DNA of 64,000 nucleotides, taken from the NCBI RefSeq assembly GCF_000711695.1, contig NW_013547018.1:62001-126000 (forward strand), in the 5' to 3' direction. This document shows, one piece after another, positions 12,201 to 23,293 of this stretch. The notes below the pieces were generated by a model. It did no database searches and was not told the DNA's origin. It saw only the letters and a list, made by a program, of their open reading frames with translations. Each line of letters begins with the position of its first letter. Position 1 is the first letter of the stretch. The translations under genes and the position numbers were made by a program. Source of the DNA: Tilletiaria anomala UBC 951 (taxonomy: Eukaryota > Basidiomycota > Exobasidiomycetes > Georgefischeriales > Tilletiariaceae).

Positions 12201-12434
12201 GGCCCTCAGCTCTCCACGCTCCGAGGCGCGCTCTACGGACAACCGCTTTTGTATAAGCATCGACTCAGTAACAGGTCCCCGTCGGTGTTCCCCTCCCCGC
12301 CTCAGGGAACCTCCGTGTTGATTTGGCATCTTCTATGAGGCCCATTCTCCTCATTCACCACAACCAAAACGGAATTAGGATCCAGCACTCTGCCCAGGAA
12401 ACTGCAAAGCAACCCGCTCCATCCTGCGAGCAAG
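9211..12434. other. Gene-poor stretch upstream of the MFS transporter
   Basis: About 3.2 kb without a supportable gene. The longest open frame (minus, about 9471-10025) has no family resemblance and an implausible composition. There is a short near-palindrome around 9670-9690 (ATGCATaATGCAT type) and a repeated CCAGGGCTgACCCTGGC / GGGCTAGCCCTGG motif at about 10403-10480 that could form hairpins. The 3' end should hold the transporter promoter, with a TATAAG at 12252-12257. A non-coding RNA or species-specific gene cannot be excluded. Confidence 0.4.
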
Positions 12435-14647
12435 ATGCTCAACCTTTCCATTCTCTCGACAGTGCCCAAGGAGGCGCTCAACTGGCGCTTCTTCCTCGCA
12501 ATTATCGCCATCGGCATCCTCGGGGCCGCACGCGGCCTTGATGAGGGCATCATCAGCTCGCAGACGTCGCAGAAGGCGTTCATCAACTCGTACGGGGTCC
12601 GCCCGGGTAGCGACATGCAGTCCAACATCACATCCATGGTCCAGATCGCCTCTGTTGCCGGTTCTATCCTTGCGTGGTGGACGAGCGACAAGCTCGGCCG
12701 TATTCGCTCCGCTCAGATCCACTGCCTTCTCTGGATCATCGGCACGACCGTCTGGATTACGTCCAAGGGCAACGTCGGCCAGCTGCTCGCCGGCCGCTTC
12801 ATTGTCGGTCTCGGCGTCGGTGGCACTGTGGGTGAGTCACATCCGTGTAGTTCCCTGGGCTTTGTGGTGCACTCTGCTGACACCGTTGTTCTCCTCCCTC
12901 GCTTTGTCGTATGACCCGCCCGCCGGCTCAGTCTGTGCGCCAACTTACCTGGCTGAGGTCGCCCCCAAATCACTCCGTGGAGCTGTCGTCGGTGTCTTTT
13001 CTGGCACCGTCTATGTCGGTGAGTGGCCATGATAGCTACAGCACGGTTCCATATTTTTGTTGGTTCACATGGCTCTTGTCCACCATTCGCAGGAATTCTT
13101 CTGGGCTATTGTGCCAACCTCGGCGTGACGCGCAACATTGACCCCGAGTCGTACGCTCGTGTGCAGATCCCCACCTCGCTCAACTTAATATTTGCCGCCA
13201 TCCCGCTCTTCATGTCGCCTCTCATCCGCGAGTCGCCGCGCTGGCTCCTCAAGTCGGGCCAAGAAGAGCAGGCGATCAAGAACATGTGCTGGCTCCGCCA
13301 GCTGCGCGAAGAGCATCCGTACGTCCGCCAGGAGCTCGACGGGATGCGTGAGGCGCTCCGTGTCGAGAAGGAGGCTAAGGGCCCCACGTGGCGTTGGTAC
13401 CATGCTTGGAAGGACATGTTCACTTCCAGGGAGAATCTCTATATCCTCATGCTCGTCTGTGGCGCTCAGGTCTTTGGTCAATTCTCTGGTGGCGGAGTGA
13501 GTCGTTAAACGACCCGATGCGCCCGCTTTTATACAGCCTCGCTGACTCACTGTGGGATGCCTTTCTATCCCTCTGTAGAGCATTACGTGAGGACTAGTCA
13601 ATGTTGTCATTGGTGGTTCCGCAGCACATACTGATGTACCCGTTCTCCTCTTTGTAGCATTTATGCACCCACGTTGTTTCAAATTGTCTCGGGGTCGTCA
13701 ACAAACTCATCCATCTGTGAGTGCATGCGCAAGACCGACCACAAAGTTCAAGTCTAATTGGCTCCATCCATCCTTCACCCGTTTACAGTCACAACGGCGA
13801 TTTTCGGCGTGATCAAGCTGGTCGCCTCCTTGCTCGCCGGCCTGTTCATCTTGGACATGTTCGGACGCAAGCGAGCTGCGCTGTTCGGGATCACACTGCA
13901 GATCATCGCAGGCATGTACATTGCCGTGTACCTACACATCTACCCTCCTCCGGCGACTGGCACCAAGATCATCGCGTCCGCTGGCGAGAAGCGCGCGAGT
14001 GAGGCTGCTATTGCCATGATATTTGTCTCTGGTTAGTATCGTTCGACAAGGGTTGACTGACCTCAATGGTGCCAATTTGACTGACGCTATCTTACCGATA
14101 ATGAACATGATCTCAGGTATTGGCTGGGCGTGTGGCTGTGAGTATGCGTGGTGGGCAGTGAGATGGTCCTACTATTGTGTGGATAATGCTGACCTATCCA
14201 TGGCCCACATCGTTCGCCTCCGCAGTCAACAGCATCCAGTACCTCCTCGCATCGGAGCTATACCCGACCACCGTCCGTTCGCTCGGCACGATGCTTGCGA
14301 TGGCTACGCACTTCCTCATGCAGTACGGCTCGTCGCGCTCCGTGAACCCGATGCTTGAGACGTTCAAGCCGTCCGGGACGTTCTTCTTCTGGGCCGCCGA
14401 GGCCGCGCTCTGCCTTTTCCTCGTCTGGTTCTTCCTACCCGAGTCCGCGGGTCGGTCATTGGAGGACATGCAGGAGCTGTTCAACAAGCCTTGGTACAGG
14501 ATCGGCTGGACGAGTAACGCACCCCATTGCGGTAGGGCGCTCGACGAGTTCGAACCTTCCGAGTTCGAGTACAACTCTACCCCTCAAGCACGCATACAAC
14601 GAGAAAACGCTGCCGAGAAAGACGAGAAGGACCTCAACGTGGTTTAA
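12435..14647 (+). CDS. MFS sugar-porter transporter with micro-exons
   Basis: Plasma-membrane sugar:H+ symporter or related monosaccharide/quinate carrier; the substrate is unknown. Eight exons: 12435-12831, 12932-13018, 13093-13496, 13579-13586, 13658-13716, 13789-14031, 14117-14137 and 14226-14647, giving 546 residues. All phases join. Motifs are SDKLGRIRS after TM2, GLGVGGTVVCAPTYLAEVAP, GILLGYCAN, the mid-loop PESPRWL-like RESPRWLLKSG, GGGSITIYAPTLFQIVS in TM7, LDMFGRKRAALFGI, FNSIQYLLASELYPTTVRSLG and the C-terminal signature PESAGRSLEDMQELF. The 8-nt exon supplies S-I-T of GGGSITIYAP and the 21-nt exon supplies GIGWACG. Without them the frame breaks, so automatic annotation may truncate this gene. 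It faces the CHORD gene convergently (171-bp gap). Confidence 0.93.
13579..13586 (+). other. 8-nt micro-exon of the MFS transporter
   Basis: The eight bases AGCATTAC lie between an acceptor (CTCTGTAG) and a donor (GTGAGG). Flanking introns are 13497-13578 (82 bp) and 13587-13657 (71 bp). Inclusion gives GGG-SIT-IYAPTLF, matching the sugar-porter TM7 motif and keeping frame; skipping shifts the frame. Confidence 0.88.
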
Positions 14648-14818
14648 GGGCGTGCATTTGGATATGTATCATAGAAGGAGGTCTCGCCGTGGTATGATCA
14701 CTCAGACCATCGCAATTCGTCTTTCTGCAATCGTCATGTACTACCATAGCGAGACATTCGATCTACGCCATACGAACTTTCATATCTGCATCTAACGGCC
14801 GTCCGCTACAATAACTGT

Positions 14819-16049
14819 CTATGCCCTGACGTCCTTCGATCTGCCAAAGGTGAGACCGTACCCAATTGCCTTGTCCCCCGACTCGAGGCTCGGCCAACTC
14901 TGGCCCTTGACCTTCTTCACGAGCACGAGGTCGACCTTGAACTTGGTGAAGGTAAATGTGGACGAATCCGCGTCAATGTTTGCAAATGGCTTGAGCACGC
15001 GTTCGTGCCGCCGTGGCAAATCCGAGCCGCCTGGCGCCGGAGGCATCTCCAAGGAGAGCAGCACCGCGTCTTCTCGGAATTCGACCTTGCTCTTCTCCGT
15101 CTGCACTGCTTTGGCGTACACCGTCACGCGGACGTCGTCGGGCGTCTCATAGTGATCTACGCGGCAGTCGACCCTTTCGTAGCCATCCGTGCTCGCGGCA
15201 CTTGCTTTTGATTGGTCGCCGACGAAAAGGTGTCCGTTTGTCGCCTCCGTGCACGGTGCAATAGCGAGGAAATCAGCGAAGTCTAACACACGCGGCTTGC
15301 AGCATGACCAGCCCTGCGAGGCAGCAGGGGCAGAATACGAATGCACGTTAGCCGTCTCATCAAAGGAGAATCGAATGAGTACAGGTGAAGGCGTACCTTT
15401 GAACCCTCGTGGAATATAGCAACACCCTTGTGATAGCTGCACTTCTCCTCACTTCGACTCCGTTTCCCGCCGGTGAATGTGTAAGAGCATCCAGCTCGCT
15501 TGCATTTTGTTCCATCTTTAACAGCGCCTTCCTCATCCGCTTGCGAAGGGTCAGCCTCTTCCGCTTTCTCGACAGGAGCAGCATTCCCAGCGTCCATGGC
15601 CTTTTGCGCTGCTGCGAGTGAGTTACCAACTAACGGTTGGGTTACAGGCTGAGGAGCAGCCCGGCCGTACGTTTCGACTCCGTTCGCCGTCACAGCACTC
15701 GGCCCCTCCGTTTCACTCTTCTTTGCAGCTGCTCCATCGGGAAGCTCTTGCATTTCTACAGTGTGCGAAGGTGCTTCGGCGCAACCTTTTATCGCGAGGA
15801 ACTGAATGGATACAAAGAGATGATATGCACAGTTCAGCCTGCGCAAGACCGCCACCTCTGGGCCAGCTATGCATGTCTTCGACTAACCTGATCGAACTCC
15901 ATGACAGGCTTGTTCACATCTTGGCAGCAGGACCAAGACTTGAGGCCCTCATGGAAGACCGGTGCACCAGGGTGGAAATGGCATGCTGACGAAGACGGCG
16001 TGGCAGCATCAAAGTCCGCACCGCACCCACGGCGAGCGCAAATGACCAT
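14819..16049 (-). CDS. CHORD and CS domain co-chaperone (CHORDC1/Rar1-like)
   Basis: Hsp90/Sgt1-associated co-chaperone type. Exons 15888-16049, 15397-15801 and 14819-15313 give 353 residues. CHORD-I starts at the first residues (MVICARRGCGADFD, then CHFHPGAPVFHEGLKSWSCC). CHORD-II lies at about residues 130-200 ([42 protein letters not shown]). The C-terminal CS domain covers about 220-330 (YERVDCRVDHYETPDDV, FTKFKVDLVLVKKVKGQSWPSLE). Cys/His spacing in both zinc modules is intact. The start ATG at 16049 leads directly into CHORD-I, as in the family. It probably stabilises Hsp90 clients; specific clients cannot be read here. Confidence 0.93.
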
Positions 16050-16494
16050 CTTCACCACTTCTTGTGCAACCTTTGCGAAAGTCTGAGACGTGTTCCAGCG
16101 CGTTCAGTGTCGAACGAAGCTAGTAGCTACATATGCCTGGCGCTTTGCCCCGTGCAACAACCTTTTTTCAAGTGAGTAGTGAATGTCGTGTGAGACCTTC
16201 AGCATGTGTAGACAGGCGCCAATACCTTTTTAGCCGACGAGAGTGCAGCACTTGAGTTTTCGCGTTCCTTCGGCGACCTTCTCTCCTATTATATAATATC
16301 TAGGCATGCGCTCAGCGCTTCGGCGTCTTCTTTGGCCACCTCTCATCATCGGCTTTTTCCTTCGGCAGATCCTGATTACTGCGTCATCAGAGGTTCAGTC
16401 CACAATCATCTCCGATGGCAAGCAGGACGGGTACTGCTGGGGCCTGCACTTCACCTCGCGGAATCATCGAAAGGAGAGTCTGATCCTGGCCATC
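16050..16494. promoter_or_regulatory. Divergent region between CHORD gene and ZIM17
   Basis: 445 bp separating outward start codons. An in-frame ATG at 16306 would extend ZIM17 upstream by 63 residues, so part of this may be coding. A TATATAATAT-like run lies at about 16290-16300. Confidence 0.45.
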
Positions 16495-17215
16495 ATGCAT
16501 GGTACGAAAAGCGTCCACTCCTTCCAGGTTCTCGCTCGCCAGGTTGCAGGCTTGAGCCGTGGGTCTACCTCTCGCATCACCGTCGCCGCCGCTCCCAGGC
16601 TCGCCTCGTCCATCATCTGTCTCCGATGCCAAACGTCGTCAAAAAATCTGTTGCCCTTCTCTTGGAGCCCCGCTCAGCCGCTCTACCTGGCGGTCAGGAA
16701 TTTTAGCCGGTCCTCAGCATGGCTCCAGGCCGCTTCCTCGTCGGGTGACGGCACGGCGAGTGGACAGCAGCAACAAGCACAGGCCCAGGTCCAGCCGCGG
16801 CTGTCGCTCACATTCACATGTACAGTGAAAGACTGTGGTCATCGGTCAACGCATGAATTCAGCAAACGAAGCTACGAGAAGGGGATCGTCCTTGTGCAAT
16901 GTCCAGGATGCAAGAACAGGTGAGCCCACAGTGGCCTCGTTTCAATTGCATCTGCAGCGCAGCATTTGGGTGATGCTCATCTGCTGTCTCTTGTCATAAT
17001 ATCGCACGATGCGTTCCAGACATCTCATTGCCGACCATCTAGGCTGGTTCAAAGACTCGCATGAGGCAAAGACGGTGGAAGAGATGGTGAAGCAACACGG
17101 CGGTCGGATACGAAAAGGCAGCAAGTATGCTTCCGACGGCAGCGACCAGGGCGAGACGATAGAGATCGAAGAGGACAGCCATGAAGATGCACAGCCTAAT
17201 GCTTCAGACTTATAG
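16495..17215 (+). CDS. ZIM17: DNL-type zinc finger protein Zim17/Hep1 (mitochondrial Hsp70 escort)
   Basis: Keeps mitochondrial Hsp70 (Ssc1) soluble and supports matrix import. Exons 16495-16919 and 17020-17215 give 206 residues. The zinc ribbon is clear: FTCTVKDCGHRSTHEFSK, QCPGCKNR, then HLIADHLGWF; the intron splits the Arg codon after CKN. The N-terminal region is basic and Ser/Ala-rich, and the RNFSRSSAW stretch resembles a processing site, suiting a matrix presequence. The start is uncertain: ATG 16495 (MHGTKSVHSFQ) is chosen, while ATG 16306 in the same frame adds a hydrophobic segment. The C-terminal tail is acidic and variable. Confidence 0.92.
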
Positions 17216-17987
17216 CATGAGCAAACGAATATTAAGCAACCGCAGGCTCCATGAATGCCTTGCACCGGGCGTGTCTCCCCAAGAATAGCAGCGCAGTGTG
17301 AGCAAAGAGGAATGGCGATGAATTTACAGAAACCGAGGTGCCCGTTCCCTCTGAGCCATTACGAAGAGCGGACTGGATGCAAGTGCCCATTTGAAATCGC
17401 CAAATCGGCTGTTCCAAGCCGGCGCAAGGCTGGCACCTGCTGAGTGCGACGCTCTGCTGGGACATTCATCGTTGACTCACGCAATGAGGCCCGAGAAGCG
17501 CGGCCCTTGCTCAAATGCTGGCCGAGGTGTGTCGTGTTTTACGAAATATGCATGGCGGACTCAATTGGTTCAAGCTTTGCTTGTGAATGCGGTGCAGTTC
17601 ATGGTGATCGTCTGCACTTCCATCGAGTCTGAAGAGAAGAGGATTGCATGGGTCAAGGTTCGAGAGGAGTGAACAGTTTTGTAAAACCCCGCGCATATGT
17701 CCCCGCTTTCAGCCCGCAAGGCGCGGTGACGCCCCCGATCTCCCCGATTCGGCCGATCCCAGCAGCGCCCATTCCATTCCCCGCACGGCCCGCAAGCGAG
17801 TCCCACGCGAGCACTTTTTGCTCCTTCATCGTCCTCGTCAATGATTGACATATTCGATGTCACCTTTTCCTACTGTCACGACCAGTTCTCTTGTACTTTC
17901 ACTTGCTGTCGCCCATCCTTGCATGCCCCCTGCCTGCCTCCGGCCTCCCGATAACCCTTTCGTTTGCACTTATCCTGGCCTTCCACG
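17216..17987. other. Intergenic, ZIM17 to GPI-anchored protein gene
   Basis: 772 bp between two genes on the same strand. No supportable coding frame or RNA gene. C/T-rich just before the downstream ATG. Confidence 0.45.
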
Positions 17988-18869
17988 ATGCGCCCCACCT
18001 TGACCTCCGCCACCGTCGCGAGCCTCCTCACTTCGCCGCTTTCGCTCTTCCTCGCCCTCGCCCTCTTGCTCGCAACGGCATCCTCCACATGGGCACAGTC
18101 AGCATCTTCGTCAGGGGGAAACGCGCCTCTTACCACAAATAACGCCCAGAGCGCGTGCGTTCAATACGGAGACTGTACGTGTTGTTGATTTGCGATGTTC
18201 GGCAAGCGAGCAGACGCCTGGACACTTTCAGCTTTCAAGGGTGGAAGGCACGATGGATGCTGGAACATTTAGAGCTTGGGAAGTGGTGAAGTTGTACGAG
18301 AATTGATGTGCACACATGTACAGGCACACAAGGATACCTCCGGCAAGGGTGGAAACAGAAGGAATATACCTTGGAAGGCGGAAAAAGCTTACCTGCAGCG
18401 TCTTTGCAATGCGGCGCTCGTTCGTCACAAGGAACCTCGCTACGGCCGGCTACTGATGCTCCTTCCCCGCGTCTTCTCTTCAGGCACCACCGCAGCTGGC
18501 GCAACACAAACCATCTCGCAACTCTCGCCAGTCACGCCCCCCGCGTCCAGCCTGCTCACCATCCCCATCCCGACCGACGCTGCGCAGGTGCCTGCATACG
18601 AAGCTTCTCTTGCGTCGGCCGGCGCTCTCTCCGCATACTCCTCACGCATAGCGGGTGGCATGAACACAAACGCAGCAGGCTCCACCGTCCTGCCGGGCAC
18701 AGTTGCCAGTGCGGGCCAGGCCCCGTCGAGCGCGCTCAGCGCCCAGATCAGCCAAAACAGCGGAAAGAACGCGGCGGGGCCCGCTGTCAGCGCGAATTGG
18801 AAGATGTTGGCTCTCAGTCCGGCAATTGCCCTAGTCGCTGCCGCTGCAGGTGCCGCGTACCTGCTCTAA
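17988..18869 (+). CDS. Small secreted, probably GPI-anchored cell-surface protein
   Basis: Predicted 190 residues from exons 17988-18174 and 18484-18869. The N-terminus has a strong signal peptide (SPLSLFLALALLLATASSTWAQS). The mature part is Ser/Thr/Ala-rich, and the C-terminus ends in a hydrophobic stretch (MLALSPAIALVAAAAGAAYLL) after small residues, the classic GPI-attachment pattern. Two cysteines lie near the exon junction (ACVQYGDC). I do not recognise a specific family. The 309-bp intron is far longer than its neighbours and may hide a small extra exon; for example nine bases at about 18233-18241 would keep the frame. The exon junction is therefore less certain than the ends. Confidence 0.7.
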
Positions 18870-19215
18870 GTGCAACGGTACCGTATCATTTTGCTTGGAG
18901 GGTGACGGAAGGGTCATTTCCTTTCCTCTCACGCGGATCGCTAATCACGGTCGCTCGTGCTATCTATGTACTCTTTTTTTAACCGGGGCTCTTTCATCAT
19001 GTCTTATTCACGGACCATGCACGCGCAGGCGCAGACGCAGGCGCACTCTTTCTCAAGCTATTTATTGCTTTTCGTGCCGTGCAGTGGATAGTTTGTCCCT
19101 CATCATTATTAAACTGGAGCACACGCGCAGTCCCCCCGCATGCTGGAGGTAGTGTTGGAGCATCGAAGCGCCGGTTGTAGTGGCTATCCTGCCGACGACG
19201 CGCAGTTACCGCAGC
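18870..19215. other. Convergent 3' intergenic region
   Basis: 346 bp between the stop codons of the GPI-anchored protein gene and the epimerase. It contains a short GCGCAGGCGCAGACGCAGGCGCA repeat-like run at about 19020-19045. No gene seen. Confidence 0.45.
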
Positions 19216-20646
19216 TTACTGCTGGTCGTAACCCTTGGGGTTCTTGCTCTGCCAGTTCCACAGGTCCTTGCTCATGTCCTCCAACGAGTGCTTCGCTTTG
19301 AAGCCGAGCTCCTTCTCAGCCAACGCTGGATCAGCAGTCAAGTCCGGCACGTCACCGAGCCGCCTACCAACGATGGTGGACGGGTAGTCGTAGCCGGACA
19401 CCTTGCGCATCGCCTCAACCATCTGCAGGACGGACATTCCGACGCCTTTGCCCAGGTTGAACGAGCGGTACTTGCCCGGTGTCGGCAGATTGGCATACAG
19501 TGCATCCTTGTCGAGCCCATCTAGTGCATTGACATGGCCGCCGGCGAGATCCATGATGTGGATGTAGTCGCGGACGCACGTGCCGTCCGGCGTGGGGTAG
19601 TCGTTGCCAAAGATCTTCAGACCGCCTTCCCGGTACTTTCCGACGGCCATCTGCGCAAGCAGCGGCAGCAGGTTGCCAGGCTTGCCACGGGGGTCCTCGC
19701 CGATCATGCCAGACGGGTGTGCTCCAGCGGGGCTGTGCGATGCAAGCGCAAGCATTGGGGAGCATAGTCAGCACAGCACAGACTATGAAAGAAACAGCGG
19801 TTTCAACGTACTTGAAGTACCGCAAGCTGATCGCGCGCCATTCCGGGTAAGCGTCGCAGACGTCCTTCAGAATAAGCTCGCTCATCATCTTTGTCCTGCC
19901 GTAGACGCTTTCCGGCGCCATTGGAGTCGTCTCTGGGATAGGGATCTGCTTCGGGATGCCGTACACGGTCGCGCTGGAAGAGTAGACCATGCGAGTGCAG
20001 TTGTTCGCCTTCATCGCCTGCAGCAGATTGATCGTTCCGAGAATGTTGACATCGTAGTAGCTTTCAAAAGCGACACGACAGTTGAGTCAACGCAGATTTT
20101 GACCCTTGCTTTGTCGCGAAAAGAACTCACTCGATCGGGATCTCTCCGCTCTCGCCAACAGCCTTCAGAGCAGCGACAAGGATGACAGCCCAGATTTTGT
20201 CTTCGCCGCTGTACTTTTGGAAGACCGCGTCGATCGACGCCTTGTCCCTCAGATCCCCCTTGACGAGGTCAATCTTGCATGCATCCTTGTCCTCTTGTGA
20301 TGCATCTGCCGGGAGCGACTCCAGTGCGAGCTTCTCGACACGCTCGATTGCCTTTGGGAACGAGTTGTGGTAGTTGTCGATCACTGCGAGGTCGTGGTGG
20401 AGAGAGCCGCGTCAGTCAAGCCCTCGGAATGCCTGCCCAACTACGAATAGCCGCACAAGGCACACACCTGTGACTTTGTATCGCCGAGTTTGCAGCACGC
20501 AGAGCACGACGTGTGAGCCTGCAGCGACGATCCAAAGGCAGAGCAGCTGATCAGCTTGATCTGGACGGAGGCTCGACGCAGATGAAACAATGAAGCTTAC
20601 CGATGTAGCCCGCGCCGCCTGGAATCAGAACCCTCTGCTTGGTCAT
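19216..20646 (-). CDS. galE: UDP-glucose 4-epimerase
   Basis: Interconverts UDP-glucose and UDP-galactose (Leloir pathway; precursor for galactosylation), cytosolic, NAD+-dependent. Exons 20601-20646, 20468-20518, 20131-20383, 19812-20060 and 19216-19732 give 371 residues. The Rossmann motif GGAGYIGSH spans exons 1-2. The catalytic Ser is in YSSSATVYG and the Tyr-Lys pair in [19 protein letters not shown] spans the last junction. [20 protein letters not shown] is also typical. There is no C-terminal mutarotase domain, unlike yeast Gal10, so this is a single-domain GalE. Exon 2 is only 51 bp. Upstream is a 706-bp region shared with the PrpF-like gene. Confidence 0.95.
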
Positions 20647-21352
20647 TGTCAGGGTTCTTCCACTGGATTCTTTTATAGATGAGTCGAGCAGCAGGGCCGT
20701 CTGTTTACGTGGGGAAGGATCCTGCCAATTCAAGCCAGCAAAGGATACTGTGGGCTACGATCTGCTATTTAACTCAACGAAACGAGGTGCTGCTGCGGGT
20801 GCTAGCTGCTGCCATGATGACGACGATGAAGAATTCGAAGACTGGAAACTTCCCGCAGCAGTAGAGCAGAGAGACGAGACGCGGCGCTCGCTCGCTCGCA
20901 CGCGCCATGGGTATTGGAAAGCACTTACATTCTGCTCTGCGCGGCGTCATCAGGGTATCCATATCCCACTTCTGATGTAGCAGAAATCTATCGTCGGCGC
21001 TGTGTAGCTTGCCTGACTGGCATCCAAACGGACGGATACCGTGGCCCCTGTTAACCAGTCTGCTTGGTTCTCTGGACGGGTCAATGGACAGCAGAGACAG
21101 ACGGCTGCTGGCCTGCAGCTGCCGCCAACTACATATTACATATCTTTTTCGTTGAGCACCGTACGGCGAGCACTCGGTGCATCAGGCCACAGGCTCGACG
21201 TCTTGGGATTTGAGCAACAAGACACTGGGAAGTGGAAAGGGAATTTGCCGTCCAGATCCAGTTCAGTCGGCACCATAATACTACTACTTCAGGTAGAGAC
21301 TGATTCCCGACTGGCGGACAGGGACATCGCTTAACGCCGAGCGATACCGAAC
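20647..21352. promoter_or_regulatory. Divergent region between galE and the PrpF-like gene
   Basis: 706 bp between outward start codons, so it should carry both promoters. No coding frame, RNA gene or obvious repeat recognised. Confidence 0.45.
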
Positions 21353-23167
21353 ATGTCTGCATCAGCTGTAGTGGGTGCGGCTCGTTCTGGCATAGCAGCA
21401 GCAGCCGCTCCGCAGCAGATCAGCGCTCACTTCTATCGCGGCGGCACCTCTCGCGGCCTGTTCCTCCGAACGCAAGACTTCGCTGCGTACAATTCGAGGC
21501 AGAGGGATGCTATCATTTGTGCTGCCAGTGCGTCCTGTCACATCCTCTCGGGACCTTGCCTGCATCGAATGGATTTGCTCATGTTTCCACAACTTATCAT
21601 GCCATTCTGCTCCTCCATGTGACCTTAACCTGCTCCTTCCAGTGGGTGAGGAGCGTCCTATACTCTTACTTGGGCATTGATCATGAACCTGTAACAACAA
21701 ACGACACTCTTGATCCCGGCTCGTCTTTTCTCTGCTGACAGGCTCGCCCGACCCAGACGGACGGCAAATATCCGGTCTAGGCGGTGGTGTCTCGTCGCTC
21801 TCCAAATGTGCCATCATTGGCTCTCCGGGTGAGGGCATCTCACCGTTCTACCCTGCATTTCCAGGTCACCGCCACATCGACGATGTCGAAAAGAGCAAGG
21901 ACCCTAGAAATGGATGGGATGTCGTCTACCGCTTCGGGCAGGTCCCGATTCAGGGCACGGAAATTGACTGGGGGAGCACATGTGGCAACCTGGTAGCTGC
22001 GGCAGCCATGGTGAGTAACAGACGCTCATCTGGTCCGGATCGCAGGCCGTCGTTCGACGCCAGACTCATAACTTTGCGCAAACGACGCCGGCTAGTTTGC
22101 AATCGATTCTGGCTCGATCACGCAGAATACCCTTGAAGCGTTCGCCAAAGAGCCAAAGGGCAGTTATGATGGCATGTATCCGATGCGCATAATCGCTGCC
22201 AATTCAGGCAACATCGTCACCGCCCACATCCCTCTGCATCGCATACAGTCACGCTCGCTTCCAGATTATGGTCCAAATACTGCGCCATCCCACAGCATTC
22301 ATCATTTCTTACAAGCAGCGCGGACAGGCACAGCACGCATAGCCGGCGTACCCGGCTCCTACGCTCCCATTAGCATCGAGACGCCGCTGCCGGACCGCGC
22401 CTCCATCCTCCCGAGCGGGTCCGCACGGAACCAAATTAACGTCGCATTCGATGACGGCAGATCGACCGCAATAGATGTCAGCCTGGTCGACTGTGGCTTG
22501 CCCGTCATCTTCGTCTCCGCCGCATCGCTCTTGATACCGCTGGACCTGCTCATGGCACACCCTGCCGAGCTCGACGCACATGCTCTCACAATGAGGCTGC
22601 TTGAGGCGGTACGGCGAGAAGGCGCCAAATTGAGTGAAAAGGTTTGGACAAACTTTAGTCCATCAGCACCCAAGGTGTGCATCGTGCATCCGCGGACGGT
22701 GTACAAGAGTAGCGGTGGCGATCAAGTGGACCAGAGGGATATGGACCTTTTGGTTCGGTCCATTTCCGTCGGCGTGAGTAGAGCAGACTTAATCAGAAAC
22801 GCGGCGCGGTGGAGAAGAGGCACGGCTGACATGGAACGTGCTTGCACTTCGATAGAACGTGCATCGCACTATTCCAGCCACGACGCTCTCAGCCGTAGCG
22901 GCAGCCAGTGCATTCGTGGGCTCGGTCGTGGACGAAGCGATCGCGCTTGGTAGACTGATCTCAGCAAGCCCAGCACCCGCATCGCAAGCCAAGTCGCAAG
23001 GGAAAAAGGACGTGCAGTCTGTTACTGTGGGCCAGCCGGCTGGGTTGTCCACGGCGAGCGTCACGCTCGGTATGGCTGGCGAGCCTGTTGGCATCGTTTA
23101 CATGCGCACGGCGAACAGGATCATGCATGGCTGGGTCGATGTCCCGCCATCACAGTGCTTATCATAA
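21353..23167 (+). CDS. PrpF-family (DUF453) isomerase
   Basis: PrpF proteins isomerise double bonds of tricarboxylates, for example 2-methylaconitate in propionate breakdown; the Ustilago maydis aconitate-delta-isomerase Adi1 of the itaconate pathway belongs to the same family. Exons 21353-21527, 21643-21645 (3 nt), 21742-22010, 22096-22773 and 22856-23167 give 478 residues. Motifs are FYRGGTSRGLF near the start, MGSPDPDGRQISGLGGGVSSLSK, DWGSTCGNLVAAAAMFAIDSG, MRIIAANSGNIV and VHRTIPATTLSAVAAAS. The 3-nt exon is inferred because skipping it loses the conserved MG of MGSPD. No itaconate-cluster partners lie nearby, so the substrate is open. It ends 126 bp from the convergent DCP2 gene. Confidence 0.88.
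21643..21645 (+). other. Putative 3-nt micro-exon (TGG)
   Basis: TGG lies between a good acceptor (CTTAACCTGCTCCTTCCAG, with a CTTAAC branch-like motif) and a donor (GTGAGG). With flanking bases it yields ATG-GGC-TCG, that is Met-Gly-Ser of the family motif MGSPDP. It divides a 214-bp gap into introns of 115 and 96 bp. Without it the protein still stays in frame but reads SSPDP. Confidence 0.65.
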
Positions 23168-23293
23168 TGGCATGGATTTACATCCATAGGTGGTGCATAT
23201 CAGATCAGATACATGAAACTGCCTAGAGGCTCATTGTATGGATACGTCTTGCAACAGAGCGTTGATCGGATGCTGAGCAGACGCCATGGGTGG

